Source of the DNA: Diaporthe sp. PMI_573
Lineage: Eukaryota; Ascomycota; Sordariomycetes; Diaporthales; Diaporthaceae
NCBI GenBank assembly: GCA_021399435.1
Contig: JAJTUP010000006.1
Span: 992,001 to 1,056,000, forward strand
DNA length: 64,000 nt
Reading direction: 5' to 3'
Every line of letters starts with the position of its first letter. Position 1 is the first letter of the stretch. This document shows positions 48,025-59,349 of this stretch, piece after piece. A program made the position numbers and the translations under genes. The notes under the pieces were generated by a model. That model was not told the DNA's origin. It worked only from the letters and a program-made list of their open reading frames with translations, and ran no database searches.

Positions 48025-49242
48025 TCACCCTGCAATGACCCACCAATTGTCTCGTTCGTAGCCGCTGTTCAGGACCGACCCCCCTGCGGCGACAACCTCC
48101 TCCTCCAGCTCGCCTTTTCTGTAGAGATGGTAGTACCGGTGGAAAGTCTTGTCGGTGTGGGCTGCCTGCTGCGCGTTCCCGTCGGCCACGTCGTTTTCGG
48201 CTGCGCCCGGATCTGCAGTCGCGTCGGCTGCAACGGCTTCGTCTTGTGCATGCTGTTGTTGCTGGCAATGATGCTGCTGCTGCTGCCGCTGCCGCCGCCC
48301 GCCGTCCGACTTCCTGTCGCCTTCTTCACCGCCGCTTGCCCCGCGATGTTCATCTGTTGACCTGTCCTCGTGCTGCGTCTTTGCTTCTTCTGCCGCGGCG
48401 CCGTCCTCGGATTGCTTGTGCCGCTGTCCCTGCTTCTTCTGGCCCTTCACCCTTGCCTTCTTCTGATGGGGTGCCTTCATCACCCAAGGAACCAGCAGGT
48501 CCTGCTCTCCGCCCTCAGCCCACCCCCTCCTGCTGCTGCTCTGCTCCAGCGCCCAGACGTAGACAAGTACTTGGCCTGAGCTCGAGCCCGAGCCCTGCAC
48601 ATCTGCAGCGCCTATAGCAGCGCCTGCAGCATCATGCACATCATGCGGCTGGGGAGTCACCCCTGCTGGCGTGCCGCAGCGCTCTCCCCGCCTTACGCAA
48701 CGCAGGAGCTGCCTGATGGCATCAACGCGCCTTTCCGTCGTGGACAGGTGGTGAATTACAGCGATGCAGATGACAAAGTCGGCGCTAGCCTCCCTGAAGG
48801 GCAGCGAGAGGCTGTCGGCCGTTACGGCGTCCGCGCCTGCTATGATCCCCCCTGAGAGGGCCGGGCCTGCCTCGGCATCTGGCAGCTTGCCGTCACCCTG
48901 CTGCTGCTGCTGCTGCTGCTGTTTCCGATAGCGTGCTGTACACATCGAGTCCCTGGCGAGCGCCACCAGAGCAGCGCTCCTGTCGCAGCCGAACATGACG
49001 ACATCCCGATTGACGCCCATGTTCTTGCCGTTTCCGCAGCCAATGTCCAGGCCCACGGAGCCCGGTGGCCGCGAGGCCAGAAAAGACGACACGAAGGGCC
49101 ATGGCTTGTGTCGCGTCGCGCTGAAATGCGAGGCGATGGCCTCGTACACGCCGTGGACATGGGTTTCCTCGTAGACGTCCGCTAGCCCGCCGCCGTCGCC
49201 GGGCTGCGATGGCCTCGCCGCGGGAGGTGACGCCAGCACCAT
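48025..49242 (-). CDS. trm9: tRNA wobble-uridine methyltransferase Trm9
   Basis: An S-adenosylmethionine-dependent enzyme performing the last methylation of mcm5U/mcm5s2U at wobble position 34 of tRNAs, acting with Trm112. It is intronless with 405 residues, and the ATG at 49242 precedes MVLASPP. The family N-terminal block VYEETHVHGVYEAIASHFSA is present, then SAM-binding motif I GLDIGCGNGKN (64-74), GCDRS, and IAVIHHLSTTERRVDAI. Further blocks are VLVYVWALEQ, DLLVPWVM and the C-terminal FHRYYHLYRKGELEEE and SGYERDNWW. A low-complexity insertion of about 120 residues rich in Gln, Glu, Asp and Ala separates DLLVPWVM from FHRYY. A polyglutamine run (residues 108-115) is encoded by a CAG/CTG repeat. 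Confidence 0.93.
   Translation of the reverse strand: MVLASPPAARPSQPGDGGGLADVYEETHVHGVYEAIASHFSATRHKPWPFVSSFLASRPPGSVGLDIGCGNGKNMGVNRDVVMFGCDRSAALVALARDSMCTARYRKQQQQQQQQGDGKLPDAEAGPALSGGIIAGADAVTADSLSLPFREASADFVICIAVIHHLSTTERRVDAIRQLLRCVRRGERCGTPAGVTPQPHDVHDAAGAAIGAADVQGSGSSSGQVLVYVWALEQSSSRRGWAEGGEQDLLVPWVMKAPHQKKARVKGQKKQGQRHKQSEDGAAAEEAKTQHEDRSTDEHRGASGGEEGDRKSDGGRRQRQQQQHHCQQQQHAQDEAVAADATADPGAAENDVADGNAQQAAHTDKTFHRYYHLYRKGELEEEVVAAGGSVLNSGYERDNWWVIAG
48900..48924. repeat. CTG/CAG repeat encoding polyglutamine in trm9
   Basis: Eight CTG units on the + strand are read as CAG on the coding strand. They lie between SAM motif I and the catalytic-domain continuation of trm9, a position where length variation should be tolerated. 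Confidence 0.9.
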
Positions 49243-51622
49243 GGCCGTGCTCGACTGCAGACAGCAATTTCCGCCCAAGGCGGATGCAGGGGCGCTGGTT
49301 GGTGGGGCGGGGAGCTGCCTCAGGCTGAGGACAGTTCAAGCGGCGCTATTTCTTGGCTCCTAGCAGACACCAGGCGGCCAAATTAACGTCAACGCCGGCT
49401 AGGTTCGTGGAAGAGAAAAAAGGGGCTGCCTGCCGTGCGTTGGCCCAGTGGTGTGCGTTGTGTGCGCGTGTGTGTGCGGGCAAGAATGCTGGACGTGGTC
49501 CGATATGCAAAGCAGTGCCGTTGCAGGCTGAGTGATCCCGGATCTAAAGCTTCGGATTGGGTAAGTTCCAGCGGACAGGTCCAGATAAGGTTCAGCACGG
49601 TCCGACCCCAGATCACACTCTAGCGTGGTGTCGTTTCTCAAGACCGTTGGGTCGGAACCGGGTAGGCTGGTAGGGCAACTGGACGGACAGGACAGGACAG
49701 AACAGAACGGACAGCAGCTGGTGGTGCCGGGGTGGGACAAGCCTGGCGCCGGTTGTGTGGTCTGTGTGCCCTGCTTGTGCATTGTGCCCTTGTCTCGCCT
49801 TGTCACTTGCGAGTACGGATACTGCGGTCGAGTCGCGCCGGCTCGAGTCGAGTCGAGTCTTGTGGCCCCCCTGTCGCTCGTCGCTCGTCGCTCGTCGCTC
49901 GTCGCTCGTCCCTCGGCCCTCGTCCCTTGTCGGCTCAACGTCTGCGGTCACAGTTTGTTTTGATGAGACCTGCCACAGCAACAGTAACAGTGGCAGTGAC
50001 ATTCCCGGTACAGGGAGATACCTGCGGCAGCGGCCAGCGAGTGAGGTGGTCAGCTAGCGTCCCCCAAATGTGGTGCTACCCGACCGAACCAGTGGCTGCG
50101 CAGCCCTCGGAGTTTTATTACTGAATCCCACTCTGTTGATGTTGGCTGGCCAGTCCCCTTGGCCCGAACGCTTGTGAGATGATCTCGTAAAATCGAGATT
50201 GGGGGGAGCCTGCGTGCGGGTGTGGGTGCCGGCTTGTGTGTGTGAAGCAGTCAGGCGGCTGCATAAGGGTGAGTAAGATGCGAGCGGAACGGTACCATCG
50301 CTCGTCTCTAGCCGCGGCTGTGTGGTCCCTCTGCCTGCCCATGGGAATACACTAGAGGGAGGTGGAACAGAGGACTTGGCTGTGTACATACTCGGTACAC
50401 TACAGACGCAGACAAGACAGACCGACTGCCAGACCGACAGAATGACTGACAAAACAGGCAGGGTGACAGACGGAACAAGCAAGTAGCAGAAGCAACTAGC
50501 AGGTGCAGAAGCAGCCGGCCGTGTGTCGTCAGATTGAGGCTCAACGGTCTGCGAGGACGAGCCCTGTGCAGGTGCAGGCGCCCGAGACAAAAAAGAAAAA
50601 AAAGAAGAAAAAAAACCTCTCGGCCCCACGTCCCACACTGTCGTTTATTGACGTGGATCTTGCTGCGTCAATCGATCGAGCAACAAAGATGAGCCTTGTG
50701 TGTCGTTGTACTGGGGTTGTACGATGGTTGCACGGTGGTCGCACCCGGCCTGGACCTGAGATTATGTGCGTGTGTGTGCGCGCATGGCCTTTGTGTGTGG
50801 TTACACCTTGTACCGTGTACCGGGTACTCCAAGGAGGGGGGCGTCCACACTCGCACCTCCTACCCGGCGTGGATATAGTAAAAGTACCAGGATTCGAGCT
50901 GCGGAGCTTTTTTCTGGGGGGTTTTTTTTTTTCGGGGGCCGTTTGTTGAGCCCTGTGTCCCTACCGTCCATCCGCCCATCCCTCCATCCATCGATCTGCT
51001 CGCTTCTGCTGTTAGGTTTATTCTCCGACGTCCTTGTACTGCAGGCCATGTACATCATCATAATGCCCCTCACCCTTGTCCATATCCCAGCCTTCTCGAC
51101 CTCATCAGTCGAAACTTGTCTCGAGAGGCTCCTTGCTATCTCCAGATTCAGACACGACATGCATCCTGCTGTGCCTGATTGGCCAGCCGGCTGCATTACA
51201 AATTGCGCCCATGAGGTTCACGAGTTTTCCTCACCGATGGACCGACAGGCCGCCAGGCCGCCAGGCCAACCGCCACATTGGACGCGTGTCTCGAACCGTT
51301 CGTCGACGTTATTATTGTCTCTTAAGGGCCTGGATGGCTGCTCTTGATTCAGGCTCGGTCATGCGGCCTGAGCCTAACGGCAGGGCTGAAACACGGCCAG
51401 GCTGGCCTGCTTTGTGGCAATGGGGAAACCGACGCGTCGTGCACGTCTATGTTCGCGGTCTATTCTTTGATTCTATGTCGAGCCCCCTCCCCGGCCTTGC
51501 TGCCATCAGTCTCCAGCTGGGGCCCACCTGGTGCGTGGGCCATGCGGGAGCACGCCATTCCAATGTACACTGCCCCAGCCGTTTGTCGACACGACGAACC
51601 TCTAATAATATAGAGGGGCCGC
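49243..51622. other. Intergenic region upstream of trm9
   Basis: No supported gene. It contains the trm9 promoter, a heptamer tandem repeat at 49873-49934, an A-rich run near 50588-50617, a T run near 50922-50932, and the 3' flank of the dehydrogenase gene. Confidence 0.5.
49873..49934. repeat. GTCGCTC heptamer tandem repeat
   Basis: Five exact GTCGCTC units are followed by about three diverged units (GTCCCTC, GGCCCTC, GTCCCTT). Confidence 0.88.
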
Positions 51623-53036
51623 CTACTGGTTGCCCGTGTTCAGGGGGCTCTTTGCGTCGAATACGTCCGACGTGATGAGCCCCGGGTACTCAATGCCCCC
51701 TTGCTTCAGGGCCTCCTCCATGACTTCCATGATGACAATGGATTCCTGCCAGGGCAGCGTAGCACTCTCGACCTTTCCATCTCGGAGACACCGCGCGCAT
51801 TCGTCGGCCTCCCAAAACATGCCATGTCCCCAGCTCCTCGCCTTGTCCTGGGGGATTGGGCAGTCGACAACCTCGAGCTTACCGGGCTGGGCCTTCCTGA
51901 TGACCCTGTACTGCAGCGGACGGTAGGCCGGTGCCGCAACCTGGATCTCGCCCTCGGATCCCTGAATCCTCATGGCCGGCCCCGCCGTCCCCTGCCCGTC
52001 AATGTCGGACGCCGCCCTCAGCGCGGTGGTCGCGATGCCCATCTGCTTGTGCTTCGGGAAGCTCAGGACAAGGGTCGTGTTCTCGTCGGCGCCGGTGCGG
52101 TATTTGTTCATGCTGGCCACCACCTTGGGGGCTTCCTTGTCGTCTTGCAGGTGGTACAGGGTCTGGAACAGCCAGGTCAGGGAGTAGATTCCGAGGTCGA
52201 GCAGGGCGCCGCCGGCCAGGTTCGTGTTGACCATGCGGTGGGAGTCGTCAAATTCCAGCGAGCCATCTGGCTTGTTGGTGTTGAAGGAGTTGTCGGCTGT
52301 CGCATAGCACCGCATCGCATAAGCTGTCAGCCCGCACGTTCAGACGGTCCGCGAGGGGTTGCCACAGCTGTCATGCGGTTTGCATGACAGGTGGCAGTAG
52401 TCGAAACTATGCAATCACTCCAAAACTCACCAGTGACCCGGTAGACGGTCCCAATCTCCCCGGACTTGATCAGCTCCCGGATCTTGATACTCAGGGGAAA
52501 GTATCGCGTCCACACGGCCTCCATGAAGAAGACGCCCTTCTCCTCTGCCTTGGCGACCAGCTTCTTGGCCTGCGAGGCGTTTACTGTCAGAGCCTTCTCG
52601 CAGAGCACGTTCTTGCCGGCCTCGAGAGCCAGCATGGCGTTCTGGAAGTGATGGCTGTGGGGGGTCGCCACGTAGACAATCTGCACGTCCGGGTCGGCCA
52701 CCAGCTCGGCGTATGACCCGTAGGCCTTGGGAGATCCCGGCACGCCGCAGTCCTTGAAGAAGGTTTCGGCTCGCGACTTGGACGAGGACGAGGCTGCGGC
52801 GACAACCTCGTGGGTGACATCGTGCACGTCACGAGACTTGGGGTCGTTGAGCAGGTCCTTGACAAAGGCTAGCGGGCGCGTGTGTGACATGTCAGCCGAC
52901 GGGCTCCTGTACTGCTTATCCTGTCTGACCATGCATGCACTTGCACGCACGCCCTCAACGGTGGTGTTGGCTGAGCTTAACTGGTTGCTATGCCGCCGGT
53001 GGCCATGATGCCCCATTTCAGGGTAAAAGGCGCCAT
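51623..53036 (-). CDS. Gfo/Idh/MocA dehydrogenase, NADP+ D-xylose / dihydrodiol type
   Basis: An NAD(P)-dependent sugar dehydrogenase of the Gfo/Idh/MocA family, closest in pattern to fungal NADP+ D-xylose 1-dehydrogenases and dimeric dihydrodiol dehydrogenases. Exons 53036-52982, 52868-52431 and 52296-51623 sum to 1167 nt (388 residues). The first intron has an unusual GTTAAG donor but splices KWGIMATGGIAT to TFVKDLL, a standard Rossmann start. Next come IVYVATPHSHHF (82-93) and the family EK pair in LCEKALTV (E109, K110). VFFMEAVWTRYFPL and GGALLDLGIYSLTW lie in the C-terminal alpha/beta domain. The C-terminus has no targeting signal I recognise, so it is probably cytosolic. Substrate is not proven by sequence alone. 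Confidence 0.9.
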
Positions 53037-54471
53037 CTTGCGTGGCGTTGTGTCGTGGTTCGAGTTGGAGACGAGAGTAGGAATTGGCCAGTTGAAGAGA
53101 CCACAGGATCTTGACGAGCTGACGGAATGACTGGCTTGGTTCAATGGCTGCTCTGGTGCGCAGCTTTAACGGGGGAGGTCTGCGTGTGAAGCAAGTCGCG
53201 ACAGAGATAGCTACCGATTCCGGATACACGGACACTGAACAGACAGCGCGGGGTAACCCCACGCCTTCTGGGCAGGAGCTCCAGCTTGATGATGATGTCT
53301 TCTCCACACTCACTATGCCCCTCTCACTGCGGAGCTCGCCCCTCCACCCTGACGCAGCGGTCCGCTTTGCCGTCCAGGTTCCTCACATGGGTCAGAGATG
53401 GAGATGTCAATATCGGCGTCATACGCCTTGGTTCAACCGACAAGGCACCCAGAATGTGGCCACAAATGGCGAGGCGAGACTATATCCCACTTATCTCTTA
53501 ACACCAATCTTGGAAGCTACCTGTGCTAAGCTTGAGCCGCTTGAAACTCCAAATATGCTGTGAGAGGAAATCAATGGGGCATGCTCAATACATCCAGCAC
53601 ACGCCCACTTCTGGGCAGCATTTCGCTGGGTCACTCTCCAGCAACAACACAGTACATCGTGGTGTTCCTGATGGCAGGAAACCAAGACCTCAGTGTCCTG
53701 ATGTGTCCTAGGTTGCTCTTCAATTTCTCCTGCTTCTGGTACATGAGTAGTATCAGGCTCAGAGCATCCCAGAGAAGCTCGAGACCCAGCCTGTAGGCAA
53801 GTGCCCTACAGCAGACTGTCCTAGCAGACGCAAGGCTATGGCATAATATCCCATGGCTTAGCCGAAGTCCCTCCCTATCTATCTACGAGACAGACCGCCT
53901 CTCCCTTGGTACTTTTCCTATCATTCCGCGCGGAATACACGGGTGACGCTTACCTTGCATATTCTTGGTTTTGCTTCTGTCTCGTTGAAGAAGGGATGCG
54001 CTGGATCCCCCCACGGGCTCACTATTTCCGCGGACCCTGTCATGTCTGATAGGGGGAGGAAAGAAAGAAAAGCAGGTCTGCATTCCAGCAGAAGACATGG
54101 CATGTGGTTGCCTACTTTGAGCTCAGCCCAAGGCACTGGCTACCGAGTTCCAAGGGTCAGAGTCACAAGCCAGGGTGAGAGCGGGAAGATGGCCTTCCAG
54201 ACCGAGCGGAAGGAGGGGATAGGGACAGGATATCCACCGAGGTGATAAGTATCTCTCTTCCTATCTCTCGACGTATTAGGCTGAGCAGACATGAGGAAAC
54301 CGTAGGCACTATCGTCTTCTCTTCTCACCACTGACCGTGGCTTTCTGTGAGTGGATTGCACACAATCATCACCGGCTGTGCTGATGTTTATGTCTCCCAG
54401 GGCTGCCAGAACGACTTGCTGTTATTAGACAGCTCAACGCTTAGATTACGACCTCACCATCTACAAAAGTC
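53037..54471. other. Divergent intergenic region, dehydrogenase and aldo/keto reductase
   Basis: No supported gene. It presumably contains the promoters of both divergently transcribed oxidoreductase genes. Confidence 0.5.
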
Positions 54472-55521
54472 ATGGGCAGACTCATCTACGGTACAGCCTG
54501 GAAGAAAGACGATACCGACAAGTTGGTATACTGCGCATTGGAAGCAGGCTTCAGAGCAATTTCCACCGCAGCCCAGCCCGAGAACTACGAGGAAGCTCTG
54601 GTCGCTCAGGGGGTTGGACGGGCCATCAACGCAGGTGTGGTGCCGCGCCGAGATGTCTCTGTAAGGTCTCCCCTGTTCTCTGTATCCTCGTGTCTTCCTC
54701 CTACGCGGAGCTTCCATAGAAATCCTCACAAGGGCCACACCTCTGACAGCTCACCGCAGATCCAGACTACGTTCACCCCTGCCCACAGCCAGGCCATCAA
54801 GACGGTGGTGAAAACCACCGGGCCAGGCCTCCACCCAGGATGGCCTTGCCCGCAGAGGACCAGCACCCCCAGTGACTGTCCCTACGACCCCGCCACCTCC
54901 CTGGCCGAGCAGGTCCACCACTCGGTGGCCTCATCCCTGAGTAACTTCGCCATCATGCCCAGCAGCCCCGGGGATGTGTATATTGACGCCGTCATCCTGC
55001 ACGCCCCCTACCCAGCCCGCGAGCACACCGAGGCGGTCTGGACCGCTCTCTCCGCCCACGTGCCCCACCACGTCCGCCGGCTGGGCATCAGCAACGTGGA
55101 CGACGAGGAGCTCCAGCACCTGCTCGACTTCTGCGCCGCGAACCCGGCGGCGGCGGCGGCCCCCGCCATCGTGCAGAACAGGTTCCGCGGGTGCCACCGC
55201 GACGACAACTTCGACGCCGCTGTCCGCCAAATATGCAAGGAGAACGGCATCGAGTACCAAGCCTTTGGGGTCCTGAGGGAGAAGGCACTGCTCCAGGACC
55301 AGCAGAGCGTCGGCGCCGTCGCCGACCTAGCGTTTGCGAGCCGCGAGGCTTCCCTGTACGCGCTCGTCATGGCCCTGCAGGATGACATGGCCGTCTTGGA
55401 TGGGACCTCGAAGCCGAGTACCATGTGGGCTGACATCAATGACATAAAGCAGATCGGGTGCTGCGCTGAGAGCCCAGAGTGGAAGAGGGCCTTGGAGAGC
55501 TTCGAGAAGGGGATTCATTAG
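54472..55521 (+). CDS. Aldo/keto reductase-like protein with altered active site
   Basis: A member of the aldo/keto reductase (TIM-barrel) superfamily. Exons 54472-54660 and 54760-55521 give 316 residues. The intron is 99 bp, a multiple of three, with no in-frame stop. Family features: MGRLIYGTAW, EAGFRAISTAAQPENYEEALVAQGV, YIDAVILHAPYP, RRLGISNVD and QNRFRGC. Of the usual Asp-Tyr-Lys-His tetrad, Tyr (ENYEE) and His (ILHAP) are present. The Asp of the GFRAIDTA pattern is Ser here, and the Lys of the QTKFTP pattern is Thr (IQTTFTP). The protein may therefore bind nucleotide or ligand without normal reductase activity, or it may be decaying. Length and the rest of the barrel look intact. Confidence 0.85.
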   Translation: MGRLIYGTAWKKDDTDKLVYCALEAGFRAISTAAQPENYEEALVAQGVGRAINAGVVPRRDVSVRSPLFSVSSCLPPTRSFHRNPHKGHTSDSSPQIQTTFTPAHSQAIKTVVKTTGPGLHPGWPCPQRTSTPSDCPYDPATSLAEQVHHSVASSLSNFAIMPSSPGDVYIDAVILHAPYPAREHTEAVWTALSAHVPHHVRRLGISNVDDEELQHLLDFCAANPAAAAAPAIVQNRFRGCHRDDNFDAAVRQICKENGIEYQAFGVLREKALLQDQQSVGAVADLAFASREASLYALVMALQDDMAVLDGTSKPSTMWADINDIKQIGCCAESPEWKRALESFEKGIH

Positions 55522-56801
55522 TTTGAGACCCGAGAAGATCCCCGGTAGCTGAGGCTCACTAAATGACTGCGTTTGGCCTTTATGGGCAATGTCCATTCAT
55601 CGCTGTGACCCTCGGATTGACTTCCTGTAGTGGATCGATAAGCACAATTTATCTCTACTAATGGCACTCAAAACTTACGCAAACTGGTATTTTGCTGGTT
55701 CTCTAACTTACAGACCCATGTTCTTGCTACGCATGGAACCTCGACCCCCTCATCGTTCATGGTGTGGTGGTCACGCCGTTTCTTTGCTGTGTTTTCCATT
55801 TGGGAACCAGAGACAGGGAAGACAGATGTAAGACCCGCACAAGTGAGCCGCCCATGGACCAGAATTGAAGCCCAAGTAGTATTCCATTGGCCAATTTCCT
55901 ACCCAATGCTGACATCGCGTCTTGGAATATCCCATCAGCCACGTGTTCCTGTCAAATATCATTGGCAGTGTGATCTCCATGTCACCTCGCAATCGTTGGT
56001 TGTGGGAAGTTCGCCAGCAAGCCTTGCCTTGAAAACAATCTTGATTTAAGTTCTGAACGTTCATCAGGTGTCTAACTGACTAAACAGGGTAGCCTGTATT
56101 ATGTCCTGTATAGTAGCGGGATGCACAGTCGGGGGACGAGGGCGGAGGCGTTGTCACCTGGGAGGCAAGCAAATACCTGCAAGCCATTTGCCCAAGGCTG
56201 AATAGATATATCACAATCAATAGGCTGGGTTGAAGTTTTTGATCTTCAAAATTACCCAAAAGGGACTGCTGATCAACAAGATTCAGGTATACATAGTTCC
56301 TTGGTTCAGGGCACGAGGGAACGAGATCATCAGTGTCGATCAATTCAATACCGCAGGATGATAATTTCATTGGGCTACTTGCCCCCTACCAATGACCCGT
56401 GAAGCAGAAAGCAGTTCAGATGCCGCCCTCGAAGACTGTCTTGACTAGAATTTACACTTTTAAATATGCCATGGCTATGAGATTCTCTGCATGATCAAGA
56501 ATCATTCCCTTCCCATGATGCATCCGCTCCATGTGAGGCTCGTGACTGGAACTGCGGGATCCCGCCGGATCAAATGCCGCTACTCCTTAGGATGTTCACT
56601 GATCCCAATGCAATCCTGTCGATGCCCTTCGCAAGCCCCCACAGCTAATGGGTAATCACCAGTGCGGCCAGGTGGACATTGATTTCGTACCGGCATGGCT
56701 TTGAGATATCTCACCAGTCACTGTTCAAATACTGGGTGGCGGCCTTTCACCGCAGCCCGGTGAGTGCTAATTGTCTCCAATGCTGCCTTCTATGTTGGAG
56801 A
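55522..56801. other. Convergent intergenic region
   Basis: No supported gene. It contains the 3' flanks of the aldo/keto reductase-like gene and of pcf11. Confidence 0.5.
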
Positions 56802-59349
56802 TCATGCATCCATCTTGAGCCGGCCTGCCCTAAGATTGCCCATCTCACCCTAACAATGAATTAGCACAAAGCTATTTTGAGTGTCTTCCATCCAGCAAGA
56901 AACTTACCTCAGCCTTCCTCTTGCCCAAGACAGGGTCAGGTGTCGACGTGACACCACCGCCCCCGTCCTTGGTCACCTCCGCGTAGCAGCTCGCATGGTA
57001 CGCCCGACCGCCCACTCTCGTGGCGTCCGTCCACACCCACTCCTGTGCCTCATCAAGCCACTTGGTGACAAACTTCTCCTGGCAGATTGGGCAGACTGTG
57101 TTGGTGTTGTCTCCATCCTCGGGGACCGGGATGTACTGGATCTTCGGGCCAGATGACTTGGCGGCTGAGGAGGCGGCCGCATTGTTGGCCGCGTCCGCAT
57201 CGGCGTCGGCTTGGTTGTCGTCGACGGCCTCTCGGGATTTGATCCAGTCCTGTGTGACACATCAGTCATCTCAGAACTCCTCGCAAAGTGAAATTTGGGG
57301 GGGGGGGGGGACGTTCTCAAGTACATACCGCCTGGTCCACATACCAACTGCGATGCTGGCCTCTCTTCTCTGCTTCTACGATCCTCTGGTGCACTCGGAA
57401 GTGCCAGTCCATGTGGGCTGTCTTCTTTTTCCTTCCTTCCTCGTCCTTCTTGAAGCGTCGCCCACATTGGGTGCATGGTGGGCCCAGTGCCTCGTATATG
57501 GTGGGGATAAGATGTGGTCGGAATCTAATAGACTGTCAGAAACATTGATGATTGTAGTTCATAGAGGGCTCTATCAAACAAGCCCAGGACTCAAGGGAGG
57601 GCAAGGACAAACTGTTTCAGTGAAGATGTTGTCAGACTAATGTCGCCACTCATGATAACTGGCGCTGGCGTTGACGTTGCCGCCAGACTGCGGGCTGACG
57701 CGAGGATGCTGGCCAAATTTGAGGGCAACATCCCCCCAGCAGCAGGATTAGGTGTCGTGACAGGAGCCAGATTTGCTGCAGCTTGTGGCGGAGGCCCAGA
57801 TGGGTTGCTCACTGGCGTTGCACCGGATTGTGGTGTGGTTGGTATGAGGCCAACACCACGCAGCGCACCCAATAATGCCATCGGATCAGGAGTGGCAGGT
57901 TTCTGCATTTCGGCTCTCTGAGGAGGAGGAGACCGCAAAGCAGCAACATTTGCCGGCTGTGTTTGTGGTTGTTGTGGCGGTTGAGGTGTTGGGGCTTGAG
58001 GTGTGGCAGACCGCCGGCTCAGCAGTGCAGCCAGAGCGCCCTTACCAAGCAGCGCGTCAAGAGACACAGAACCCGCCGGAGCCGAAGCATGCGGCGCAGG
58101 GGCTACTGGTGCTATTTGTTGAGGCGGTTGCTGCTGCATAGGGGCATGGAATGGGGTTCCGTGGATGGGGGGTGTAGGAGTGACAGTCTGGTGGGCATTT
58201 GAGGCCCGGTATTTTACGGCAAGATTAGCTACTTGAGTCTTGACAGGCACCAACTGCTCTTGCGACAGCATTGCCCCGCGAGTCTTCAGAACCGTCTGCA
58301 GATCCAACAGCGCCTTCAGCTCCGTTTGTATACTAGTATCATACGGCGACCTCCCAAGTTCAGCTCTGGCGGCAACGACGAGTTGCTCGATCTCATTAAT
58401 CAAGGAATCTATGCTTATTCCAGGTTGAGCAGCAGGGGCACCATAGGAACCAAAGGGTGGGGCTTGGAAAGGTGCAGCGGCCGGGGTCGACATGAGCGGT
58501 TGCGGTGTTGACCCTGGGAATTGGGCGGGCTGTAAGGCAGGTCAGTCAAGTCAGTCAAGGCACCAGAGCTTGCGGGTCGAGGCATTCTTACCGGATGCTG
58601 AGGGTATGCCTGCTGACCGAGGGCAGATTCTGGTCGGTGGCCGTTGATCCCGGTATGAGGCGGCTGTGGCTGGTTGAACTGCGGGCGAGCATTGGGAGGG
58701 GTTGGCGTGTTGCGATGGGGTGCAACCGGCCGTCCCCCTCTGCCGAAAAGCTGGTGCTGGGTCCGCATTTGCTCCTGGTGAGCATGGAGAGCCGAAGTCC
58801 TGGCCTTGATCAAGGCATTCTCGATTGGGCGAACCACATCGGGCGGGAACACGGGATTCTTGTCGATGGACCCAGGTACGGGCTCCTTCCAGGTCTTCAA
58901 CATCTCCTCCATCTTCCTTCGGGTGCTGTCGTTGACCGAAGCGTACGAGTCCATGAATGTCGAGTAGAGGTTTTTGCCAAAGAACAAGGTGTAAGGAGTG
59001 CCGATGTTCTTGACGATGGAGTCCAGGACGTACATGGCTGGTAGTTTCCTCTGCGGGGGCACCTGTCACATTGTTAGCGACTCTTGTTGCGTGTGAAGGA
59101 GGGGAGCTCGGACGGGAGGCCTGCTAGCTGGAGGACAGGAACGGCGACGCAGCTGTCCAGATAGAGGCCACCTACCTTCTTGATATGCTGCTCCAGGGTC
59201 TCTGCAATTGGAAAGGCATAGTTGGTCAAGTCTCTAGCAATCTGGGTCAAGTTCGTGATCTCGAACCGAGAGTTCATGGTCAAGCCATCCAAGGCGCTCT
59301 GGTAGTCCTCGATCACCTCGGCTGTCTGGTCCTGCTCGTCGTATGACAT
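56802..59349 (-). CDS. pcf11: mRNA cleavage and polyadenylation factor Pcf11
   Basis: A subunit of cleavage factor IA that binds the RNA polymerase II C-terminal domain and drives 3'-end processing and termination. Exons 59349-59176, 59062-58592, 58529-57613, 57524-57329, 57249-56908 and 56849-56802 sum to 2148 nt (715 residues). The N-terminal CTD-interacting domain (about 1-140) has LTQIARDLTNYAFPIAETLE, then LPAMYVLDSIVKNIGTPYT and FFGKNLYSTFMDSY. Pro/Gln-rich linkers follow. Zinc finger 1 is CTQCGRRF..HMDWHFRVH and finger 2 is CPICQEKF (C639, C642), with AYHASCY completing it. The last exon encodes GNLRAGRLKMDA after a perfect GTAAGT donor. The intron 3 donor is GTTTGT, less usual. Intron 4 contains a 14-G run. 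Confidence 0.93.

Noticed and set aside
49242..49278. Twelve-codon extension at the N-terminus of Trm9
   Set aside because: Would start at TTG; the ATG at 49242 precedes sequence of the expected kind.
51701..52387. A 228-codon open frame antisense to the dehydrogenase
   Set aside because: Shadow frame of a GC-rich conserved exon.
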